Origin: Saxidomus purpurata
Lineage: Eukaryota; Mollusca; Bivalvia; Venerida; Veneridae
Assembly: GCA_022818135.1 (NCBI GenBank)
Contig: JAFMSR010000013.1
Coordinates: forward strand, 30,771,634 to 30,835,633
DNA: 64,000 nt
Reading direction: 5' to 3'
Both the position numbers and the translations under genes were made by a program. The notes under the pieces are model-generated. The model did no database searches, had not been told where the DNA came from, and saw only the letters and a list, made by a program, of their open reading frames with translations. Of this stretch, positions 53,001 through 63,674 are shown in pieces; position 1 is the stretch's first letter; every line of letters starts with the position of its first letter.

Positions 53001-55310
53001 CGTCAATGCGGGTTGAAAATTTTGATTTTTTCACTGCTTTGAAATATCACTTATTTCTCTGATATATTTCAGTATTTCACTGGAAGGCATAAAACAAAAT
53101 GCTCTATTTGAGTGACATGAATCGGTATTTCGTATTTTTAATTACATGTATTATACACACATCTAAAGGTTCAGCTGTCTTGCTTTCTCGTGTTGTAATA
53201 AGAGATTTTATAAAACCAACTGTATTGACATTTTAATGACGTATCAATATACCAGTAGATATTAGATCTAGTAGAATGTAAATCAAAACAAATTGATAGC
53301 AATGTCTGAAACAATAAAAGTGCTGTAAATCACGTTGAATCCACACTTAAAAATGTTCGTGAGGTTTGATTTCCGAGCAAATTCACGAGACCATGAATTC
53401 GCAAGCACACGATCCCGCTGGTTCACACTGTTGAAACAACATCGATCATTTCCGGAGAACTTTGAATTAGCGATTACAAATTCGCGAAGGAATATAGTGT
53501 CTACTCGCGAAAAAAAAAACACACGAAAATAAAGTTCCTGTGAACTTTTCATGATTTATAGTAGTATTATTAAAGATAAAGAAACGCATTTTTGCATATT
53601 TTTTCTCTCAGGGTCTACTGTTCCACAGCCTGGCAATTTACATACGACTACAAATAAAGCAACGTTTCACTGTGATACACATGGCGGTTATATTCATTTA
53701 CACACCTGGAATGTACAGCTCTGTGTTCATCCAGTTCATAATCGTGTTACATGGCAAGATGCACGCAAAGCATGTTTGATGGAAGGTGGACACCTTGTTA
53801 TCTTAGATACTCAAGACAAAGCGATGTTGTTAAAAAATGAACTCCAAACCAGTATGTAGCCTTTTTACACATTGAAATGACTTAACACAGCTGCAATATA
53901 TATACATGTATAATGAATTTAATAAAAATGACTTGATATGGCTTTAAAATAACGATTTAATTAACAAAATTAACTGTGCTACGCGTTTCAAACAATGCAT
54001 CAGGCACAGTTGTAGTTAATTAAAGCCATATCGAGTCATTTTTATTTAATTCATTATATATAATGCCCTTTCCGGCATTTTAAGGGTTTTGAATATAAAA
54101 TAATTATATATATAAAAATCTATAACGTATCCGGATATAAGGAATAAATTTTCTCTGTCCGAATTTTTTTTATGTTCCCCTTCGAAGCAGCAGGTCCGTC
54201 CGTCGGTCCCTACATGCCCAGTTAACACTAGGGGGTTAGGGTTTGAGTACAACTTGGCATTATGAGGTTCATTCCGTCATTATGGGGCTAAAAATAGTAT
54301 TGTGGGGTTTAAAAATTGTATAGTGGGGTTAAAAAAGATCAAAGAAAGATCAAAGGGATAACCTCACAAAGTACGTCTCGTACGTACGTCGATCTGTCCG
54401 TCCGTCTGTCCGTCGGTTGGTCGGTACAAAATGGTTTTCGGCCTACAATCCTTAAACTTAACGTGCAGGTTGATTATCAACAGTAAACGCTTTACTAGTA
54501 GATGACCGCTAATGCTTTTTACGTCAGTAGTTCCAAGGTTAAGGTCACAGTGACCCGGAATTAGGCGATCGGTAGAGAACCGTTTCCGGACGATAACTTA
54601 AGAACGCGTTGGCCTACAAACTTGGTGTACAGGTTGATCGTCACCAGTAAATGACCCCATTGATTTTGAAGTCAGTAGATCACAGGTCAAGTCACAGGTC
54701 AAGATCACAGTAACCGGGAATAGTAAAACGGTTTCCGGGCGATATCTCGAGAACGCGTGGGCTTAGCATCTTAAAACTTGGTGTGGAAGTTGGTCATGAC
54801 CAGCAAATGGTCGCTATTGATTTTGTGGTCAGAAGGTCACATGCATATGTTTTTAAAGCCAATCCTTTTTAAGGCTCACAGGTTTTTGTAAGTTCAAAAA
54901 TTGTTGTTCTTTTTTAGGCAAAAAAAAAATGTATTTTTTTCCAAATTACTGATTACATCAAATGGCGCATAGGTATTTTACACACAGCTCTTGTCTTTAT
55001 TTATTTTAAATGAAAATGATATATAGATATAAAAAACTTTCAAATTTATATTGTATGTTCGCGAAAGCGATAAAATGTTATCATCGTTTTAGATCATGAG
55101 CAACATGCCTACTGGATAGGAGCAAACGACGTCTATCACAACAACCATTTCACATGGGTAAATCACCAACCCATTGATTGGGCGGACTGGGATTTCAAGC
55201 AACCGGACAATGGCGAGGACCAAGACTGCATTGGGATGATGACACATAATTACTATTGGCACGACTTGAATTGTATTGATAGAAATATAAATTATATATG
55301 TGAAAAATAA
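44088..55310 (+). CDS. Gene C: complete secreted Ly6/uPAR x2 + C-type lectin protein
   Basis: Nine exons: 44088-44166, 44691-44773, 47235-47306, 47645-47780, 48759-48856, 49229-49306, 51856-52000, 53612-53851 and 55093-55310 (TAA). The total is 1149 bp, or 382 residues. The start ATG is preceded by an in-frame TAA, as in B. The domain order and all phases equal those of B. The lectin exon has WIGA, KQPDN, then GEDQDC and YWHDLNC, and ends in ICEK. The loop after QPD is shorter than in A and B. The exon 5 acceptor is AAG where A and B have CAG, which could weaken splicing. The exon 7 donor is GTACGA (GTATGA in A). Only C carries the TTAA-flanked element and the tandem-core element downstream. 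Likely a secreted lectin; sugar specificity is not established. Confidence 0.88.
45140..46400. repeat. Intron 2 dispersed repeat (unit 3)
   Basis: Third copy of the TGACCTTGA-rich block, with a longer GGAC run near 46286-46314 and the 'cttcttcaaagg' end near 46370. Confidence 0.75.
46425..46650. repeat. Minisatellite of 'agcaacagacgac' type, intron 2 of gene C
   Basis: Same array as in units 1 and 2, shortened to about 225 bp. The copy number differs between units. Confidence 0.9.
47899..48388. repeat. Intron 4 dispersed repeat (unit 3)
   Basis: Same block as in unit 2 with a shorter (GTGC)n run (about 47957-47973). Confidence 0.75.
50897..51455. mobile_element. C-only insertion in intron 6
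   Basis: About 560 bp between 'gggtgacggtgt' and 'gtgtcatctgacg'; A reads 'gggagacggtgtgatgtcac' at this point. GTGT is present on both sides. No coding sequence recognised. Confidence 0.5.
52880..53112. mobile_element. C-only insertion in intron 7 with TGACGTCA words
   Basis: About 230 bp absent from A (near 7800) and B. It starts with an ATT triplet run and contains AAATGACGTCATTT (a palindrome) and TTGACGTCAA. Confidence 0.45.
53910..54057. mobile_element. 148-bp imperfect palindrome in intron 8 of gene C
   Basis: Left arm 'ataatgaatttaataaaaat' then 'gacttgatatggcttta' (53910-53946). The right arm 'taaagccatatcgagtcatt' then 'tttatttaattcattat' (54021-54057) is its near-exact reverse complement. 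Inner parts (TTAACTGTGC, GCACAGTTGTAG) also pair partly. Absent from A and B. Looks like a foldback or miniature element. Confidence 0.65.
54140..54880. repeat. Intron 8 repeat related to the intron 2 block (gene C)
   Basis: Counterpart of 8620-9180. It additionally contains a short run of 'tggggtt' units around 54230-54330. Confidence 0.65.
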
Positions 55311-55524
55311 AAAATAATCGGTGTCATGATAAATATACAAATATCTTCAGATTCTTATCCATGCATTTTCTTTAGTGATAAAAATGGTTTTGAATCCAGT
55401 GGAAAAACATGGCAGCGTTAGCACACAGTACTGTTTCTCACGATAGTGCCAAACATTTAAATATTTGTTCAGTAAACAAACGCCCCCCCCCCACAAAATA
55501 TTCCTGCCTAGAGAAAACAAGAGG

Positions 55525-56868
55525 GCCATGACACAAAATATTCCTGCCTAGAGAAAACAAGAGGGCCATGATGGCCCTTTATCGCTCGCCCGGGTACAAC
55601 TGCTTTTTACAAAGTTGCTAGAAATCATCGAAACAACCTTTCTGACAAATTTCCAGGATATTTGGGCTAAAAATGTAACCTCTAGAGTGTTAACAAGGTT
55701 TTCCACATTTGGGCTCTATGACCTAGTTTTTGACCCCAGATGACCCATATTCGAACTTGAGCTAGAAATCATCAAAATAACCTTTCTGACATATTTCCAG
55801 GATATTTGGGCTGAAAATGTAACCTCTAAAGTGCTAACAAGGTTTTTCCATATTCAGGCTGTATGACCTAGTTTTTGACCCCAGATGAGACATATTCGAA
55901 CTTGAGCTAGAAATCATCGAAACAACCTTTCTGACAATTTCAAGGATATCTGGGCTGAAAATGTAACATCTAGAGTGTTAACAAGGTTTTTCCATATTCA
56001 GGCTGTGTGACCTAGTTTTTGAACCCAGATGACCCATATTCGAATTTGGGCTAGAAATCATCAAAACAACCTTTCTGACATATTTCCTGGATATTTGGGC
56101 TGAAAATGTTACCTCTACAGTGTTAACAAGGTTTTTCCATATTTGGGCTTCGTGACCTAGTTTTTGACCCCAGATGACCCATATTCGTACTTGGGCTAGA
56201 AATCATTGAAACAACCTTTCTGACATATTTCAAGGATATTTGGGCTGAAAATGTTACCTCTAGAGTGTTAACAAGGTTTTTCCATATTCAGGCTGTGTGA
56301 CCTAGTTTTTGACCCCAGATGACCCACATTCGAACTTGAGCTAGAAATCATCGAAACAACCTTTCTGACAAATTTCCTGGATATTTGGGATGAAAATGTT
56401 ACCTCTTCAGTGTTAACAAGGTTTTTACTTCTGGGTGCTATGGGGCTCGTTTTGGGGAGGCTGCGTTTTTGGTATGTGGCATTCCCTGTTTGATATTATT
56501 TTTGTTTATTTTCCATATTTGGGCTGTGTGACCTAGTTTTTGACCCCAGGTGACCCATATTAAAACTTGAAATCAACCAAACAACCTTTCTGACAAATTG
56601 CCAGGATATTTGGACTGAAACAGTAGCCTCTAGAGCCTTAACAAGATTTTTCTATTTTTGGGTCATGTGACCTAGTTTTTATCCGAGATGACCCATATTC
56701 GAACTCGTCCGAGTAATTACTGGGACAAACATCCTGACCAAGTTTCGTGACAATTGAGGCAAAAATGTGAACACTAGAGTGTTAACGAACTAAGTGTAGA
56801 CGGACGACGGACGACGGACATTCATCGATCCTAATAGCTCACCCTGAGCCAGCTCGGGTGAGCTAAAA
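55525..56868. mobile_element. Non-autonomous element with ~180-bp tandem core (C only)
   Basis: Same outer parts as the element at 10042 ('acaagagggcc...tcgctc' start, GGACGACGGACGACGG run, TAGCTCACCC ... GGGTGAGCTA hairpin end). The core is a different tandem unit of about 180 bp built on 'gaaatcatcgaaacaacctt' and 'cctagtttttgaccccagat', about six copies. It is flanked by an AACAAG repeat, with an empty site in B near 34835. A 40-bp segment is duplicated just upstream (55492-55570). Confidence 0.65.
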
Positions 56869-57047
56869 ACAAGAAAGTTGGAAACCTATTGTTTTGATAT
56901 TTGTATAATCATTTTCCGTAACACTAGAGAACTCGGTATTTTAATCTGTCACCAATAATGGATTAACAATGTTTTTTCGACACATGTAACGTAACAAGAG
57001 AGCCACGATGGCCCTATATCGCTCATCTGAGTATCATTGCATTTTAA

Positions 57048-57919
57048 GGTAACTTGCCCCAAACAAAATGGAGACCAGTGAAAAAATGATGCTATTATTA
57101 AAATGTAGTCTGGTGGTCTTTTGACATAATACACAAAAAAATTACTGTTATATAAGCTTTTAGAACCTGTATTAGTGTGTGTTGTTGCAAATATTGTTAA
57201 AACATGTCATTTCAGTTCTCATGTTACTTACATGAAAAATATCCAATTTTTGTGCAAATTTCCTGACAAAGTCAAATGATGAAATTATTCAAACTGGCAT
57301 TTCTTTATTAGTTCAATGTCTCCTCCAGATGCTCGACCATAAAAATAGTTGAGCTGTTCTTTCAATCTTACACATCAACAGTTTATAACACATCATTAAA
57401 TTGTGAAGTCCACTTGCTTGAGTTATGGTTTAAGGTAGAGCACTATTGTCTTTAGTGGGTGGGGTGCATGCTTTTTTAAATTTTATTTTTGCCTTTAATG
57501 TATACTGTGTTTGTTTTGGTCGACATGTCATAATATTGTAGTATACTGACACTAATAATTCATGTAAAGAGAACTATAAATCAGTGAATTATTATAAAGA
57601 ACAGATACATTTTGAAATATATTCTTGCTAGTTGACAAACAAAGACTCTGTGACAGATTCAGTGGAAATAAAGAAACTAAAACATAGTTTATACCATATT
57701 ATCAACATATTCTTGTTGTAAAATGTTTTGTTTACCAAGCCATATAAAATACTGCAATACGCTCTTATTGTCTTTACATATATTTTTTCAAATTATGTGT
57801 TTGATACAGAAAAATTAAACAAAATTATGTTGATAATGGTGTTAAAAGACCACCAGACTACATTTTAGTGATATCATCATGTTTTCACTGGTGGCCATTT
57901 TGTTTTGGGGCAAGTTACC
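57048..57919. mobile_element. 872-bp element with ~80-bp terminal inverted repeats and TTAA duplication (C only)
   Basis: TTAA at 57044-57047 and 57920-57923 flank the element. It begins GGTAACTTGCCCC and ends GGGGCAAGTTACC, with the inverted match continuing about 80 bp (ATGTAGTCTGGTGGTC on the left, GACCACCAGACTACAT on the right). Units 1 and 2 have an empty site with a single TTAA ('catttTTAAaacacga'-type). No transposase frame is present. TTAA target use is shared with piggyBac-type elements, but the terminal bases are not the classic ones. Confidence 0.85.
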
Positions 57920-59032
57920 TTAAAACACGAGTGTAAGTCAAAATGTCACAATCAAGGTCAGTCATAGGAATTTTGGAAATTAGTTTGCAGAACTGCACAA
58001 ATAGTTTAAATTTCATCTCTCTAGCTTAAAAAAACTCGAGACGAGAGATCAAGGTCAATGCCAATCAAGGCCAAAGTTGAAATCTGCATTCAAAACTGTA
58101 CATATGGTTCAATTTTATTTGCTGTAGCTACAAAAACAGGAAAGTATGTCAGTAGGTAAAGGTCAGTCAATGCTGAAGTTGAAATCTATATGCAAAAAAT
58201 TTAAACATGGTCCAATATTTATTGCTGTAGCTTCAAAAACAGAAAGTATGCAGGCAAAGCTATCCATATAGTTCGAATTTCACTGTTGTACCATAAAAAC
58301 AAGAAAGTAGGTCAATTGGCCAAGTGCCAAATTTCTAAGCTAAAGGCCTTTGGAGAAGGAGAAGATTAACAGAACCTAAATAAACATTTGTAAAGTTTTG
58401 ACCCGGAATTTGAACAATCTTGCTATAAGGATCTATGTTTGTAATGTGAAATATAACAGTATGTTATATTTTAGGTGAGTGAGTGAATGAGTGAACAGTT
58501 ACATCAATTGTAAAAAGAAATAATGAATGAGTGAAAATTGAAATAAAACATTACTTTCTTATCATTATATAGTTGTTTTTAACATACTTTTGACTGTGTT
58601 ATGATTTCACAATTAAATGAATAATTTTTCCTCCTTTCTACCAGTCGTTATTACGTGCACTTGGAGATAGCTTGTAGTGTAAAGTACGCACATGTTAAGA
58701 AACCGAGTACATTCAGTAGCCACTGTGTTTCGTGGCCAAATGACCGAGGCAGTACTTAAGTTTCTGTGGAACAGTTCAGTAAAATGGCCACCGTGGTTGC
58801 ACGGAGTTTTAAGTCTCGATGGAACATAATACACAATATGCAGAAAGACAACAGATACCGCACCCATTTTATTACCATATGATCATACATGTATTACCAG
58901 ATCTATATGCCTATTTCTTCTCTCTAAAATTTCTACACATATTATCATTTGTATTGCATGGTATTACAAAATCGTAAGAATATGGATATAAATATAATGG
59001 TCGTTATTATCCTAGGTTAATAGTCATGCGAA

Positions 59033-59054
59033 GTAGTTCGGTATTAATTTTTCG
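59033..59054. repeat. First bases of the 47-bp minisatellite (unit 3), cut by the gap
   Basis: 'gtagttcggtattaattttt' then 'cg' matches the start of the arrays at 13577 and 37168. The run of N begins directly after. Confidence 0.85.
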
Positions 59055-59554
59055 NNNNNNNNNNNNNNNNNNNNNNNNNNNNNNNNNNNNNNNNNNNNNN
59101 NNNNNNNNNNNNNNNNNNNNNNNNNNNNNNNNNNNNNNNNNNNNNNNNNNNNNNNNNNNNNNNNNNNNNNNNNNNNNNNNNNNNNNNNNNNNNNNNNNNN
59201 NNNNNNNNNNNNNNNNNNNNNNNNNNNNNNNNNNNNNNNNNNNNNNNNNNNNNNNNNNNNNNNNNNNNNNNNNNNNNNNNNNNNNNNNNNNNNNNNNNNN
59301 NNNNNNNNNNNNNNNNNNNNNNNNNNNNNNNNNNNNNNNNNNNNNNNNNNNNNNNNNNNNNNNNNNNNNNNNNNNNNNNNNNNNNNNNNNNNNNNNNNNN
59401 NNNNNNNNNNNNNNNNNNNNNNNNNNNNNNNNNNNNNNNNNNNNNNNNNNNNNNNNNNNNNNNNNNNNNNNNNNNNNNNNNNNNNNNNNNNNNNNNNNNN
59501 NNNNNNNNNNNNNNNNNNNNNNNNNNNNNNNNNNNNNNNNNNNNNNNNNNNNNN
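59055..59554. other. Assembly gap (500 N)
   Basis: Exactly 500 N. A round number usually denotes unknown size. It begins inside the 47-bp minisatellite, so a tandem-repeat collapse is the likely cause. Any translation across it is meaningless. Confidence 0.98.
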
Positions 59555-61689
59555 AATACAATGATGCAACAGCTACTTTTTTCTTTCTAGCTATCAATAT
59601 TTACTTAAAGTCAACGATCATCAGAATAATAAGCGTTAGCTTTTGTGTTACCATGCTACCGAAAACTGTAGGATACGATATATGAAAATAAGACCGACAA
59701 GGCATTAATCTCATTATAGGGATAAAATTGACATACGTATTGAGAAAGATTTCTAAAAAAATAATCGGTGTAAGATGTTTAGTTCTAACAGAAATATCGA
59801 GATTTGCGTCATAGAAATTGTATTTCTATGATATACATAACATTGCCCTTTCAGTAATGACAAATAAGGTTTGTAGATTTGACATATCATAATTACCGTT
59901 GAACCAGCAAATCATTGATAAAGTTTGCGCCATTTTATATACAATATCTACCTAATTATTTTAACGGTCCATACAGTGATACATATATCTGTTAAGCTTA
60001 TAATATGTAGCATGAAATCAAAATGAACATTTGCATACAGATGTAACAAATATATTCATAATATTAGCCGTGTAATGAGAAAGCAAATTTAATGTAAAGA
60101 TGTTTCAAGTGTTATTATGTAAATGATATTGTCCAAAAATTAAAGAACAATACCATGAAGCCTGGCAAAAGAATACTTACTTTAAATTTAGAGAAGGTAC
60201 AAGTTTTTACATATTAAATAAGCATGAACGTAATAAGAGGTTTAAGACGTTAAATGTTAGATATGATCTTTTGTCAGACATTACACATTAAATTCACAGA
60301 CAGCTTGCGTTGTAGTAACAACGTTTCTCATTTTGTAAGTTTAAAATATGGTCATTATAAAATGAGTAACTTTTGTTTGGGCTCTGAAAGGCTTACATTG
60401 AATACATTAATTTCAAATATTGATATAACATCGTTTTTTATAATAGGTTAGAAATATATGATAGAAATAATAGTTGTATACCTCCTTTTGCAAAAGAAAT
60501 AATAACGAAACACTCATTAGCTTTTTATGCATTAAACATTTTACAAATAAAATCTGAATTATGTTATTAAGGTGGTAGCATACCTTATCTTTTTTCTCTA
60601 GTCCACCTTAGTGTTTGGAACCAATTGAAACTTGACGATAATTCTGATTCAGATCTATATTTTATTTGACGTTATTCATGTACATAACGTTACCATGACG
60701 TCGCAAACTGACCATGTCGCGCCTTTTTACGTTTGTTGTACGGAAACAAATCTTGTTTTGCACTTGTTGTACTGTGATCACTTTTGCACTTAAAGCAGCA
60801 AAATAGATCTATCAAAATTGCCTACATGGCTATTTACTCTGAATTACTTTGCGTTTATGCTATGCAAAATGAGACTAAAATAATAACATTTTCCTTTCCT
60901 GAATTTATTCATAAAAATATCGGAATTTAAAAAAACAATCTGTCCGTAATGCTTATGCCAAATTTTATATGTTTTTTACTAAAATGTATTCTAAATATAC
61001 ACCAAAAATTAGAAACTTTTACCGTTTCGTATTTTATAAGCAGGCGTTTATATTCTGACACAAGTCAAAATAACTTTTTTACGACACGGCTGATAAGTAA
61101 GCCCCACCTTTTCACTAGTTCTTTGGGTAACGTTGGCAGAATTATCTCAATGGCAATATCGTTTTCTACCTGGAATTATATTGCATACCTTCAATTTATG
61201 GAAAGAGGGTGATTTTCTAGAATCCGAGACATATTCTTGAAAAGAAGACTAATTATCACCCGTATTTTACCATTCATCGTTCGGTATTACATGTATTCTT
61301 TCTCTGTTGTTTTTATTCAAGAACGATTTCTGATGAACGTTTCTTTACATGTATTGACCTATATTTCAAGGGACAAATGAAAAAATATCAAACTTATATT
61401 ATGTCTTCAATAAAAACATAAAATGCGAAAAATGGCCGTGGACAGGCGGTTTGTTTACAGATAGTTCATCAAGTTTGTGGACCTTGGTCAGGCTGCACGA
61501 GTTATGTCTTGTCTTCTTCAAGTCCTAATATCGCTCATCTAATTACCAGTGCACCAACCTGGTGGCATTTGCTGCTTAAGAAGTCAGTATTTACTAAGAT
61601 AGTCACTTGTAACTTGGGAAAATCACTGATTGCTAAAAAGTCACTGGTCGACAAAGGTTATCAGTTGCAAGGGGCAGTCAACGGTTCCT
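59555..61689. other. About 2.1 kb after the gap without a recognisable gene
   Basis: AT-rich sequence not matching the array. Short open frames lack domains and splice context. A small inverted pair TAAGGTGG/CCACCTTA occurs near 60570-60611. Confidence 0.5.
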
Positions 61690-62187
61690 ATAAAAGTCTA
61701 TATGAAAACCAGTCACCCCCTGGGTGTGGTCAATTTTGACCCTAGGAGCAGGATTTGAACAATATTGGTAAAGGTCTACTAGACAATGCTAAACACCAAA
61801 TATCTCAGCTCTAGGTCTTGTGATATTTTAGAAAATGATTTTAAAGTCTATGTAAATTCAACTGCCAGTGGAAGGGGCATTTTTGACCAAGGGCCATGAT
61901 TTGAACAATTTTGATAGAGGTTCAGTAGACAATACTACATTCTAAATATCTACGCTCTGTGCCGTACAGTTTCTTAAAGTTTTTTTCTATATGTTGCTAT
62001 AGCAATTTGTTTGTTGGAACAACATCATTCGAACAATCTTTCATGAGGGTCACCAGGGGAACATTCCTGTGAAGTCGGTCCAGCAGTTTTCGCAAGAAAA
62101 TTTGAACGGACGTCGGACGACGGACGCCGGTCCCGGTTAGCGGTCACATTAGCTCACCCTGAACACAAGTGCTTAGGTGAGCTAAAA
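61690..62187. mobile_element. Third element end of the 'ggtgagcta' family
   Basis: Carries degenerate units like those of the A element ('ggtctactagacaatgct', 'ccaaatatctcagctctagg'), a GGACGACGGACG run and the terminal hairpin arms TAGCTCACC ... GGTGAGCTA ending near 62187. Confidence 0.6.
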
Positions 62188-62242
62188 ATGACATGTATGG
62201 TGCATTGAACAACAAGGAGCTTTAGCACGATTTTCTCTTGAA

Positions 62243-62512
62243 GGTGGGACAACACGTAGTTGCAAGGGTTTATATCTCTAAATGGCGCTCTTCTGTTTAT
62301 ACTAAAGTCTTACAGGTGGTACAACACGTATTTGCAAGGGTTTATATTTCCGAACGGTGCTACTTCTTTTTATACTTGCAGATGAAACAATAAATATTTG
62401 CAATGGTTTATATTTCCGAATTGTGCTACTTCTATTTTTACTTGCAGGTGGAATAACATGTATTTACAAAGGTTTATACTTCCAAATGGTGCTACTTCTT
62501 TTTGTACTTACG
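62243..62512. repeat. 66-bp tandem repeat running into the signal-peptide exon
   Basis: Four head-to-tail units: one of about 72 bp, then three of 66 bp starting at 62315, 62381 and 62447. Because 66 is a multiple of three, a single frame stays open through the later units. Each of these encodes a hydrophobic LLLF-type stretch. The last unit supplies the ATG and the leader core of the gene at 62486. Confidence 0.8.
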
Positions 62513-63674
62513 GCATTACTACAATTTTCGTTTGTCGAGAGTTTAGGCAGTACTGGTTGTTGGGCCTGGCAAATGGCGAAAGGAATGCATGTATATTGCA
62601 TTGAATATTCTCAAAGATAGCCACTTTATTCGGTTTATTTTTATGCATAAATATCCAAGTAAATTCGAAAATATCTTTTTCGTTTAAATGAAATGGCATG
62701 TAGAATGAATAAAGTTTTCTGGTGTGAAAAAATTACTTTGTTATCCTTTTTATTTTCATAATACCGCATGAAAAAATGTTAATAAAATACTATTGCGTTT
62801 TCAATTTTTCATGAATGGTTTTATAATTTTAGTACGTAAATAGTTCAAATATGTTGTTACCGCGAAACTAATGTTAATTATGTGTGTAGAGTAATTATAC
62901 TTTCTCGGCCATTGAATAACTGTCAATATTTAGAGTAACATGTTTGATAGGAAAAACAAGGATTAATTTTGATTTCCTGATTCACATGTCACGGTACGGA
63001 TACAGTTGTTGAGAAAAGGTTTAAGCGGCCGGTTAGCTCAGCTGGGAGAGCAATTGCCCTGAAAACAAAGAGTCGCGGGTTCACATCCTGGCCAGGATGC
63101 ATATTTTTCTTACCCTGTGACATTTGGCGCCTTCTTGTTGCATAAGAATAAAACAAGAATTTTTACTATGAAATATTGCTACCTATCTCTTTCATATACT
63201 CAAAAATAGCGCAAGTCATATTTTTTTTACAAAGATAGCACTTGTTTAGATACTAACTTGATGAAATTTTAAATGTTGGAAAGCGAAATCCCAGGTTTAA
63301 AGGTGTTAGAGTCAAATTTAAAATTAAGTCAATTTAATTCTGCAAAGTTGCAACATTGAATTTTTAAGATGATATGTATACAGTGTATAAAAATGCTTCA
63401 TTTTCAGATACGACATTTTATGCCTGAAGATTATGAACTTGAGATAACATATCCCTATATGATAATCGCAAACTTTTCCAAAGTTTGTTGTGATGCATTA
63501 CAATGTGCAGCCTATTCCTGTTACATTGTGGATGTGCACTGTGGTCATGGTGTGTGGTCGACCAGACCATTGCCCTGGGAGGCTGTCGGTGCCAAGGTCA
63601 GTCCTTTTATGAGATGCCATGAAGTCCCACAGGAAGCCTTCTGCATTTACGATTATGCAATACAGTCATCTTAG
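62486..63674 (+). CDS. Candidate two-exon gene for a small secreted 8-cysteine protein
   Basis: Exon 1 (62486-62590) opens with ATG and encodes a leader with the core MVLLLFVLTALLQFSF, then a short stretch with GCWAW. The proposed donor is GTATAT, the same hexamer used after exon 3 of the lectin genes. Exon 2 (63408-63674) follows a TTTTCAG acceptor and encodes 88 residues to TAG. Both ends are phase 0. The joined protein would have 123 residues, with one cysteine from exon 1 and seven from exon 2 (VCCDALQC, YSC, HCGH, MRCH, FCIY). An even count of eight fits a disulfide-rich secreted protein. I recognise no family. The exon 2 reading is the better supported; the exon 1 link is inferred from phase and from the leader. 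If the donor is wrong, the exon 1 frame ends at 62620. Confidence 0.5.
62881..63125 (+). mobile_element. tRNA-derived repeat outside the array, inside the intron of the 8-Cys gene
   Basis: Forward copy of the same family: 'gtagagtaattatactttct', then 'cacatgtcacggta', then a tRNA-like segment at 63029-63098 (GGCCGGTTAGCTCAGCTGGG ... GGGTTCACATCC), then 'tgcatatttttctta'. The T loop (TTCACAT) and the anticodon stem are poor, so it is not a working tRNA gene. Confidence 0.65.

Larger units (their letters stand above)
44781..59054. repeat. Segmental tandem unit 3 (gene C), cut by the gap
   Basis: Third unit, collinear with the other two from intron 2 of gene C to the first bases of the 47-bp minisatellite, where the run of N begins. 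The pseudogene copy and the upstream array expected after this point are not found on the far side of the gap. Confidence 0.88.

Noticed and set aside
59007..59685. Frames spanning the run of N
   Set aside because: The sequence is unknown there, so the translation is meaningless.
63029..63098. A tRNA gene
   Set aside because: The anticodon stem does not pair and the T loop is atypical. The same sequence is part of a repeat family seen at 19590 and 42560.
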